A stretch of 9,929 bases of DNA, taken from contig JAUVVS010000038.1 of the NCBI GenBank assembly GCA_030604545.1, forward strand, positions 1-9,929, read 5' to 3'. This stretch comes from Deltaproteobacteria bacterium (lineage in GTDB: Bacteria > Desulfobacterota > Desulfobacteria > Desulfobacterales > JAUVVS01). The translations under genes and the position numbers were made by a program. The first letter of the stretch is position 1; each line of letters opens with the position of its first letter. The notes beneath the pieces are model-generated. The model was not told the origin of the DNA. It worked only from the letters and a program-made list of their open reading frames with translations, and searched no databases. Positions 1 through 5,523 of this stretch are shown here, in pieces.

Positions 1-180
1 CGCAGACCCGCCTGCCACTGCGAGCTCGCTCGATAGCCAAGACTGACAGCTTCACAAACAGTAGAGTTGTGGAATAGCAACATGAGGCGACATAGGGCAC
101 AAGCGGGCAGGTTTCACAGATTTTCGTGAGCTATTGGGTTAAAATCCGCGTCCTAATTTTTATAAAAGGAGGAAATAAAA

Positions 181-555
181 ATGGCTGAAAGACTAGAAGT
201 ATACAAATGTGAAGTATGTGGAAATATTGTTGAAGTACTACATGGAGGAAAAGGTGAACTTGTATGCTGCGGGCAACCCATGAAGCTACTGGTTGAAGGT
301 ATGGTTGACGCGGCAAAGGAAAAGCATGTCCCTGTTATTGAAAAAATCGAGGGCGGTGTAAAAGTGAAAGTCGGCGAGGTGGCACATCCAATGGAAGAGA
401 AGCATTATATTGAATGGATAGAAATTATAGCCGACGGCAAGTCCTATTTTCAGTTTCTCAAACCCGGCGAAGCTCCAGAAGCAACCTTCAAAATAGAAGC
501 AGACCAAATTACAGCCCGTGAATATTGCAATATTCATGGTCTGTGGAAAGGATAA
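181..555 (+). CDS. dfx: Desulfoferrodoxin (two-iron superoxide reductase)
   Basis: Cytoplasmic superoxide reductase that reduces superoxide to hydrogen peroxide without releasing oxygen, normally taking electrons from rubredoxin. The 124 residues match the usual family length. The N-terminal desulforedoxin domain binds Fe(SCys)4 through Cys10, Cys13, Cys29 and Cys30 (CEVC and CC). The C-terminal domain has all ligands of the catalytic iron: His49 in KEKHVP, His69 in AHPM, His75 in KHYIEW, and Cys116 and His119 in YCNIHGLWK. Glu47 and Lys48 are the active-site residues known from the family. The start is supported by AGGAGG at 167-172, eight bases upstream. A rubredoxin gene lies about 1.7 kb downstream on the same strand and could supply the donor. 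Identification is close to certain from the complete ligand set. Confidence 0.97.
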   Translation: MAERLEVYKCEVCGNIVEVLHGGKGELVCCGQPMKLLVEGMVDAAKEKHVPVIEKIEGGVKVKVGEVAHPMEEKHYIEWIEIIADGKSYFQFLKPGEAPEATFKIEADQITAREYCNIHGLWKG

Positions 556-672
556 TTAAATTAGAGGGAAGAATCGAGCCGGAAGAGGTTCGCTCACCTT
601 GCTGAGTCGGGAGAATACTGAAATACATGGGCATTAGGCAAGAAATGATAAAAATAGAGTAAAGGATATCTT

Positions 673-1017
673 ATGAAATCGAAAACAATTCTATTGTTAA
701 TCATTTTTGTAATTTTATTTACTGTTACAATAGTTGCTGCAGTTAAAAACGAGGGTGCCAAGGATATCGAAATCTACGGAGGGAAAAAGGGCAAGATTCC
801 TTTCCCTCATCATATGCACCAGAACAATCTTGAAGACTGCAATATCTGCCATTCATTTTTCCCGCAGAAGCCGAACTCAATTAAAGACTTAAAGACCAAG
901 GGTCAACTGGAAAAGAAACAGGTGATGAAAAAGTTGTGCATCAAGTGCCACAAAGCAGAAAAAAGAGCAGGAAACAAGGCAGGTCCTACTAAATGCTCTA
1001 AGTGCCATATTAAATAG
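673..1017 (+). CDS. Exported triheme cytochrome, c3/c7-like
   Basis: Small periplasmic electron carrier of the class III (cytochrome c3/c7) type. The N-terminus is a signal peptide or anchor: basic residues, a hydrophobic stretch at about 5-21, and a plausible cleavage site after Val-Ala-Ala near residue 23. Three CxxCH heme sites are at Cys56-His60 (CNICH), Cys89-His93 (CIKCH) and Cys108-His112 (CSKCH). The only other histidines are His46, His47 and His49 in the FPHHMH segment. This fits the F-x-H-x-x-H element that supplies distal ligands in c3-fold cytochromes, although His47 as a third ligand would be unusual. The mature chain is lysine-rich. AAAGGA at 660-665 is the likely ribosome binding site. 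It sits between desulfoferrodoxin and a flavoprotein, and its partner is unknown; the octaheme membrane protein at 5520-8168 is a possible one. Class is secure, role is inferred. Confidence 0.88.
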   Translation: MKSKTILLLIIFVILFTVTIVAAVKNEGAKDIEIYGGKKGKIPFPHHMHQNNLEDCNICHSFFPQKPNSIKDLKTKGQLEKKQVMKKLCIKCHKAEKRAGNKAGPTKCSKCHIK

Positions 1018-1032
1018 TGTGTTCATATTGTG

Positions 1033-1057
1033 CTTTGTGCCTTGGTGTCTTAGTGGC
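1033..1057. repeat. Intergenic GTG-rich repeat fragment
   Basis: The reverse complement of this stretch reads GCCACTAAGACACCAAGGCA then CAAAG, a short-period CCAxxxAGxCAC motif. I recognise it from spacers of many Desulfobacterota genomes. Related pieces here are AAAAGACACAAAG at 2224-2236 and TGCCACAAAAAGCACAAA at 9326-9343. It lies between the triheme cytochrome and the flavoprotein fusion; no function can be assigned. Confidence 0.4.
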
Positions 1058-1092
1058 CTAATATTTAATATTCATACAGGAATTGATTTATA

Positions 1093-2067
1093 ATGCTGGT
1101 ATTGGGACTACAGGGCAGCCCGCGGAAAAAAGGAAATACGAACTATCTTCTTAAATCGTTCTTAAATGAGGCCGAAAACTTAGGGGCTAAAACCCATTTA
1201 ATTGAAGTGGCCAAAAAGAATATTATTCCATGCCTGGGATGTGGCCATTGTGAGAAAAAGGGATATTGTGTCATTGAAGATGATGATATGAGTCTCGAAA
1301 TTTATCCTTTGCTCCGTAATGGCGATGTGATTGTTGCTGCCACTCCAATATTTTTCTACAATGCCACTGCCCAGCTCAAAGCACTAATCGACAGGAGCCA
1401 GACCCTCTGGTCCCGAAAGTATAAACTGAAGCTGACGGATCCCATCAGAAATTATAGGCGTGGATTTCTCCTTGCCTTGGGCGCTACAAAGGGAAAGAAC
1501 CTTTTTGAGGGCATCAACCTTACGGCAAAATATTTTTTTGATGCCCTGGGAGCCGACTATAGCGGAAGCCTTACATACAGGCGTATAGAAAATCCTGGGG
1601 ACATGGAAAAACATCCAACTGTACATGAGGACGTCCAAGGTGCAGTTAACAACCTTTTAAAACCGTTATTGCATAGGAAAAGAATCTTGTTTGCCTGCCG
1701 TGAAAATGCCTGCCGCAGCCAGATGGCAAGTGCGTTCGCACAATATATTGCCGGTGATAAAATTGATGCTTTATCAGGAGGGAGTAACCCGGCGGATGAA
1801 ATAAATCCTGACATGATAAAAGTAATGCAGGAAAAGGGATTGGATATGGCTTTTCGAAAACCGAAATCGATTGATGAGGCTATATCAGGGCAACCTCCGG
1901 AAATCATAGTTACAATGGGGTGCGGGGAAGAATGTCCGTTTGTTCCCGGTGCAAAAATGCTTGATTGGGATCTGCCGGATCCTGCGGGTAAACCCATAGA
2001 TTTCATGCGAAATGTCAGAGACGAGATTGAAAAAAGAGCAATTGATTTTATTAACGAATTACAGTAA
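1093..2067 (+). CDS. Fusion of FMN-reductase-like flavoprotein and LMW phosphatase/ArsC-like domain
   Basis: Two-domain cytoplasmic protein of 324 residues. Residues 1 to about 190 resemble the NADPH-dependent FMN reductase / iron-sulfur flavoprotein family: the phosphate-binding loop GSPRKKGNTNYLL at 8-20, a cysteine cluster Cys47, Cys50, Cys53 and Cys59 in PCLGCGHCEKKGYC that could hold an Fe-S cluster, and ATPIFFYNATAQLKALIDR at 83-101. Residues about 196-324 form a low-molecular-weight protein tyrosine phosphatase / arsenate reductase domain. Its P-loop is Cys202-x5-Arg208 (CRENACRS), and the acid segment DWDLPDP is at 291-297. Cys277 and Cys281 in MGCGEECP recall the thiol-linked arsenate reductases. 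A self-contained arsenate or disulfide reductase fed by flavin is possible but unproven. No arsenic resistance genes are adjacent. The start is the first ATG in frame, with a weak AGGA at 1078-1081. Domain calls are firm, substrate unknown. Confidence 0.85.
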   Translation: MLVLGLQGSPRKKGNTNYLLKSFLNEAENLGAKTHLIEVAKKNIIPCLGCGHCEKKGYCVIEDDDMSLEIYPLLRNGDVIVAATPIFFYNATAQLKALIDRSQTLWSRKYKLKLTDPIRNYRRGFLLALGATKGKNLFEGINLTAKYFFDALGADYSGSLTYRRIENPGDMEKHPTVHEDVQGAVNNLLKPLLHRKRILFACRENACRSQMASAFAQYIAGDKIDALSGGSNPADEINPDMIKVMQEKGLDMAFRKPKSIDEAISGQPPEIIVTMGCGEECPFVPGAKMLDWDLPDPAGKPIDFMRNVRDEIEKRAIDFINELQ

Positions 2068-2237
2068 TTAAACATTTTAAGATCATAATGCCTAACTTCT
2101 AAAAGAAATGTGAACCATAGCCAGAAAGTTCCTTTTCTATCTTTGAACGCTTAAGAAAAGAAAGCCAAACATTTTGAACGTTACCAATGGATTCGCAACT
2201 CTACTTGTAAATTTTATTTTCTGAAAAGACACAAAGA

Positions 2238-2266
2238 ATAACCAATAACTAATAACAAATAACTAT
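2238..2266. repeat. AATAAC-type intergenic repeat before the rubredoxin gene
   Basis: A low-complexity run of AATAAC/CAATAACTAATAAC units ends four bases before the GGAGGT of the rubredoxin gene. The same units occur in opposite orientation at 9218-9235 and in looser form at 9275-9299. The rest of the 213-base spacer (2068-2280) contains no ORF I would support, and I see no convincing promoter in it. Confidence 0.4.
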
Positions 2267-2280
2267 TATGGAGGTAACAA

Positions 2281-2442
2281 ATGGATAAATATGTTTGCTC
2301 GGTTTGTGGTTATATTTACGATCCTGCAGAGGGTGATCCTGACAATGGCGTTGAACCAGGGACAAAATGGGAAGACGTGCCGGATGATTGGGAATGCCCG
2401 GTTTGCGGTGCTTCAAAGGATGAATTTGAAAAAGAAGAATAA
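2281..2442 (+). CDS. rub: Rubredoxin
   Basis: Cytoplasmic one-electron carrier with a single Fe(SCys)4 centre, 53 residues, the standard rubredoxin length. Both knuckles are intact: Cys6 and Cys9 in YVCSVCGYIYDP, and Cys39 and Cys42 in ECPVCGASKDEF. The conserved aromatic core (Tyr4, Tyr11, Tyr13, Trp30, Trp37, Phe49), PAEGDPDNGV and PGTKWEDVPDDW are also present. It is very acidic, as usual. GGAGGT at 2270-2275 sits five bases before the ATG. The stop is 11 bases from the start of the roo gene, so the two are almost certainly co-transcribed, matching the known rubredoxin-to-Roo electron transfer of Desulfovibrio gigas. It may also serve the desulfoferrodoxin upstream. Confidence 0.97.
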   Translation: MDKYVCSVCGYIYDPAEGDPDNGVEPGTKWEDVPDDWECPVCGASKDEFEKEE

Positions 2443-2453
2443 GAGGAGAAAAT

Positions 2454-3647
2454 ATGAAACCGATTGAAATAGCAAAAGGAATTTACAATGTAGGTGCTGT
2501 TGACTGGAATATTCGGGATTTTCATGGATATTCCACTAATGCCGGAACAACCTATAATGCTTTTTTGATCATAGATGAAAAGATCGTACTGATTGATACG
2601 GTTAAAAAAGAATTTGCCGATCAAATGCTCGACAATATTTCCCAAATAGTCGATCCGAAAAAAATCGACATCGTTATCAGCAACCATACGGAAATGGATC
2701 ATTCCGGTGGATTGCCAAGGGTTATGCACAGGATCGGAGAAGACAAGCCTTTGTATTGTTCAAAAATGGGTCTGAAAAACCTTTCCCGTCATTTTCCTCA
2801 AAAATGGAATTATCATGCCGTTGAAAATGGCGAGGGGCTGAGCCTGGGCAAGAGAACCCTGACTTTTTTGGAAACCAGAATGCTTCACTGGCCGGACAGT
2901 ATGTTTACCTACTTGAAAGAAGATAAAATTCTTTTTTCCAGTGACGGATTCGGCCAGCATTATGCAGGGCCTGAAAAGTTTGACGATGAGATCGGTGATG
3001 CAATAATGCCTCATGCCAAGAAATATTTTGCAAATATACTTCTTCTTTATTCAACGAAGGTTCTAAAATTGGTGGAAACTGTTATGGAACTCGGTCTGGA
3101 ATTCGATATGATATGCCCTGACCATGGCATTATCTGGAGAAAAGATCCCGGCAAAATAATTGAAGCATATGTAAAGTGGAGCAAACAGGAGCCCGAAAAA
3201 AAAGCATTGGTTGTATACGATACCATGTGGCACAGCACTGAAGCCATGGCTGAGAGCATAGCCGAAGGGATTGCTGAAGAAGGTGTTGAAGTAAAACCTA
3301 TGCATCTTCGTAAGTGGAATCGAAGCGACATTATGACGGAAGTTATAGATGCAAAGGCAATAATTGTTGGTTCTCCGACTCTGAACAATCAGCTGTTTCC
3401 AACGGTTGCAGATATGTTAACCTACATGAAAGGATTAAAGCCGAAAAACAAGATCGGTGCCGCCTTCGGCTCCTATGGCTGGAGTGGTGAATCTGTCAAG
3501 CTGATCAATAAAGAGCTTGAAGTGATGAAATTCGATATCATAGATCCAGGAATCAAGATACAGTATGTTCCTGATAAGAAAGGAAAAGATGCCTGTTTTG
3601 AACTCGGCAGGAAAATCGGAAAGGCAATCAATGGGATTGATGATTGA
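2454..3647 (+). CDS. roo: Rubredoxin:oxygen oxidoreductase (A-type flavodiiron protein)
   Basis: Cytoplasmic flavodiiron protein of 397 residues that takes electrons from rubredoxin and reduces oxygen to water; some family members also reduce nitric oxide. The N-terminal metallo-beta-lactamase-like domain (about 1-248) has the full diiron ligand set: His78, Glu80 and Asp82 in NHTEMDHSGG, His145 in MLHWPDSM, Asp164 in SSDGFGQH, and His224 in CPDHGIIW. These positions match the D. gigas Roo ligands as I recall them. The C-terminal flavodoxin domain (about 250-397) has the FMN phosphate loop YDTMWHSTEAMAE at 255-267, plus GSPTLNNQLFPTV and FGSYGWSGES. AGAGGAGAA before the ATG and the rubredoxin gene 11 bases upstream indicate an operon. 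A 16-base tandem duplication covers the stop codon. Confidence 0.96.
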   Translation: MKPIEIAKGIYNVGAVDWNIRDFHGYSTNAGTTYNAFLIIDEKIVLIDTVKKEFADQMLDNISQIVDPKKIDIVISNHTEMDHSGGLPRVMHRIGEDKPLYCSKMGLKNLSRHFPQKWNYHAVENGEGLSLGKRTLTFLETRMLHWPDSMFTYLKEDKILFSSDGFGQHYAGPEKFDDEIGDAIMPHAKKYFANILLLYSTKVLKLVETVMELGLEFDMICPDHGIIWRKDPGKIIEAYVKWSKQEPEKKALVVYDTMWHSTEAMAESIAEGIAEEGVEVKPMHLRKWNRSDIMTEVIDAKAIIVGSPTLNNQLFPTVADMLTYMKGLKPKNKIGAAFGSYGWSGESVKLINKELEVMKFDIIDPGIKIQYVPDKKGKDACFELGRKIGKAINGIDD

Positions 3648-3665
3648 AAGGATTGATGATTGACG
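3634..3665 (+). repeat. Tandem 16-base duplication at the roo stop codon
   Basis: The 14-mer GGATTGATGATTGA occurs at 3634-3647 and again at 3650-3663, in a 16-base period. The first copy encodes the last residues of Roo and its TGA stop; the second lies directly after it. It looks like a recent slippage duplication, and it leaves the protein unchanged because the first stop is kept. Confidence 0.85.
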
Positions 3666-3693
3666 AAGGTCTCATATATTGGGAGGAGACTTA

Positions 3694-3717
3694 ATGTTGG
3701 AGTTTTGGGTTGAATGA
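3694..3717 (+). other. Seven-codon mini-ORF overlapping the start of the HEAT-repeat gene
   Basis: GGAGGAG at 3682-3688 is the best Shine-Dalgarno sequence in this spacer, and it sits five bases before an ATG at 3694. That ATG opens only seven codons (M-L-E-F-W-V-E) before TGA at 3715-3717, in a different frame from the following gene. The mini-ORF overlaps the TTG start at 3710. It may be a translational-coupling leader, or chance. No homology can be claimed for such a short peptide. Confidence 0.35.
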
Positions 3718-4393
3718 AGTGGCAGGAAGGAAACTTAAAGGGATAATATTAGAACTTCTCAACCAAGAAGACTTTGATAAAAGTCTGGAAGCCATATGCG
3801 TGTTACCGGAAAGACAGGTGGTAAATTCCCTGTTTTCATTCTTTTACAACAGCAATGAGTTAATTAAATGGCGGGCTATTACCGCAATGGGTGTAGTGGC
3901 GGCAAACCTTGCAGAAACCGAGATGGAATATGCAAGGGTCATCATGCGGCGTCTCTTGTGGAATTTAAATGACGAATCCGGAGGGATCGGCTGGGGCTCA
4001 CCGGAAGCCATGGGAGAAATCATGGCCCGAAGTCATAGACTCGCAGAGGAATACTCAAAACTGCTTGTCTCTTATATCAGGCCCGGCGGAAACTTTCTGG
4101 AGCACGAAGCTCTTCAACGAGGTGTATTATGGGGTCTTGGAAGACTTGCCCATGCCAGATCCCAATTTGTAAAGGATGCAGTTCCTTTTATTCTGCCTTT
4201 CCTGGAATCAAGAGATGCTTATCATCGCGGATTTGCAGCATGGGCAATCAGTTCCTATCACGAAGAATCCATAAAACCTTTGCTCCTGGAACTTATCAAT
4301 GACGAGTCAAAAATAGAAATCTTTCTCGACATGGAACTGGTTGAATGCACGGTGGGGCAGCTTGCCGGAAAATCACTTTCCAAACTAAGTTAA
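3710..4393 (+). CDS. HEAT-repeat-like protein (DVU0298-type family)
   Basis: Soluble, mostly helical protein of 227 residues, without signal peptide or membrane segment. Paired helices resemble HEAT/armadillo repeats, for example LFSFFYNSNELIKWRAITAMGVV (41-63), HEALQRGVLWGLGRLAH (132-148) and YHRGFAAWAISSYHEES (171-187). A very conserved-looking block lies at 80-106 (RRLLWNLNDESGG, then IGWGSPEAMGEIMA). I associate this pattern with a family of unknown function found in sulfate reducers (DVU0298-type), from memory. The TTG start is chosen because the frame closes with TAA at 3692-3694 and no in-frame ATG or GTG precedes it. GGAG at 3699-3702 sits seven bases before the TTG. A GTG at codon 4 is the alternative. 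A scaffold or maturation role for the adjacent redox proteins is only a guess. Confidence 0.8.
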   Translation: MNEVAGRKLKGIILELLNQEDFDKSLEAICVLPERQVVNSLFSFFYNSNELIKWRAITAMGVVAANLAETEMEYARVIMRRLLWNLNDESGGIGWGSPEAMGEIMARSHRLAEEYSKLLVSYIRPGGNFLEHEALQRGVLWGLGRLAHARSQFVKDAVPFILPFLESRDAYHRGFAAWAISSYHEESIKPLLLELINDESKIEIFLDMELVECTVGQLAGKSLSKLS

Positions 4394-4452
4394 AAAAAAT
4401 CATATCACGAAATCGCAACAATTCGGAAACACGAAATTAAAGAACTCTGCTA

Positions 4453-5523
4453 ATGGATCCATCCTCACTCATACCGTCACCTGACACCATCCCAGTCCAC
4501 TGGGGTTGGTTTCAATTCTTCCTTATTCTTACATTTGTGCTTCATCTTTTGTTCATGAACACTATGCTGGGCATGGGCATAATCGCTCTGGTCGCCTCCG
4601 TAAAAAGCAAACTGCAAGATTTACAAACAGCAAAAGAGATCAGCGGGAAACTGCCATACACCATCGCATTTACGGTAAATACAGGAGTAGCCCCTCTGCT
4701 GTTTATCCAGGTGCTGTATGGCAATTTTATTTACACAAGCTCCGTGCTTATGGCTGTTTACTGGCTTTCCATCTTTGTCATACTATTGATCGCATACTAC
4801 AGCGCCTATATATATAGTTTCAAGTTTGATACATTAGGCTCTGGACGTACCTTTTTTATTGCATTAGCCGTCATCTTTATGCTGGTTGTCGGTTTCTTCT
4901 TTTCCAACAACATGACGCTTATGCTCACTCCCGATAGATGGACTCGCTATTTTACAAATCCAGGCGGCACCATTTTAAACTTTTTTGAGCCTACTTTGTT
5001 TCCACGGTTTTTCCATTTTGTTGCAGCATCAATAGCTGTTGGTGGTCTATTTTTAGCTCTGGTTTTCAAGTTTAAGAAAAAAAACTCAGATTATAGAAGG
5101 GAAAAGATTGCGTCAGGCATGCGTTGGTTTAGCTACTCCACCATAGCCCAAATTTTAATTGGCGTATGGTTTCTCATCTCGCTGCCCAGGGATATTATGG
5201 TTATCTTTTTTGGCGGTAACTCCTTTGCAACGATCCTCTTCCTTTCCGGCATTGTCGGAACGACACTCGCCCTAGTGTTTGGATTTCAAGAAAAAGTCTG
5301 GCCCTGTGCAATAACAACTCTATTCACCATTATCATCATGGTGCTCATACGGGATCTTGTTCGAAGAGCTTATCTTGAACCATATTTCACTGTATCAACC
5401 TTAAAGGTTGTACCCCAATACTCCCCCCTGATACTTTTTGTTGTGACGCTGGTTATCGGGCTGTCACTGGTTGGGTACATGCTGAAGCTGGCCTTGCAGA
5501 ACAGAAGGGAGGATGAGAAATGA
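4453..5523 (+). CDS. Cytochrome bd-superfamily (CydA-like) membrane subunit without c heme
   Basis: Integral membrane protein of 356 residues with about nine helices: roughly 17-48, 67-92, 97-123, 132-157, 182-207, 225-252, 257-278, 283-302 and 324-347. Helix I has His31 in HLLFMNTMLG, spaced from Gly40 as His19 (the heme b595 ligand) is from Gly28 in E. coli CydA. His188 in FPRFFHFVAAS follows NFFEPTLFP, as CydA His186 (heme b558) follows its LNPVAQ segment. RDLVRRAYLEPY at 300-311 recalls the CydA GRQPW region. The paired glutamates of CydA helix III are absent, and there is no long quinol loop. No CxxCH is present. The stop overlaps the next start (ATGA), so it is probably one subunit of a complex with the octaheme protein. 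The ribosome binding site is poor (AAAGAA at 4439-4444). Family placement is by eye, without a search. Confidence 0.72.
   Translation: MDPSSLIPSPDTIPVHWGWFQFFLILTFVLHLLFMNTMLGMGIIALVASVKSKLQDLQTAKEISGKLPYTIAFTVNTGVAPLLFIQVLYGNFIYTSSVLMAVYWLSIFVILLIAYYSAYIYSFKFDTLGSGRTFFIALAVIFMLVVGFFFSNNMTLMLTPDRWTRYFTNPGGTILNFFEPTLFPRFFHFVAASIAVGGLFLALVFKFKKKNSDYRREKIASGMRWFSYSTIAQILIGVWFLISLPRDIMVIFFGGNSFATILFLSGIVGTTLALVFGFQEKVWPCAITTLFTIIIMVLIRDLVRRAYLEPYFTVSTLKVVPQYSPLILFVVTLVIGLSLVGYMLKLALQNRREDEK

Noticed and set aside
1..130. Possible tRNA-Sec (selC) or other structured RNA at the left edge, suggested by GGGCAGGTTT and a CTTCACAAAC stretch
   Set aside because: No cloverleaf pairs form: the bases around TTCA do not make an anticodon stem, no T-arm consensus or acceptor stem is found, and all three forward frames hit stops early without recognisable protein sequence.
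134..166. Sigma-70-like promoter before desulfoferrodoxin (TTGGGT and TATAAA)
   Set aside because: The only good -10 match lies next to the ribosome binding site, so a transcript from it would lose the Shine-Dalgarno; other -10 candidates match poorly.
1557..2075. Long open frame on the minus strand opposite the flavoprotein fusion
   Set aside because: No recognisable domain, and it lies opposite a gene with clear motifs; it is a shadow frame, like the other minus-strand frames in the window.
2132..2160. Hairpin CTTTTCT / AGAAAAG with a 15-base loop after the flavoprotein fusion gene, a candidate terminator
   Set aside because: Seven AT-rich pairs with a large loop and no following T-run; too weak to call.
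3645..3647. TGA at the end of roo as another possible Sec codon
   Set aside because: Roo is already full length at this point and the stop lies after the last expected helix with no redox motif; it is an ordinary stop.
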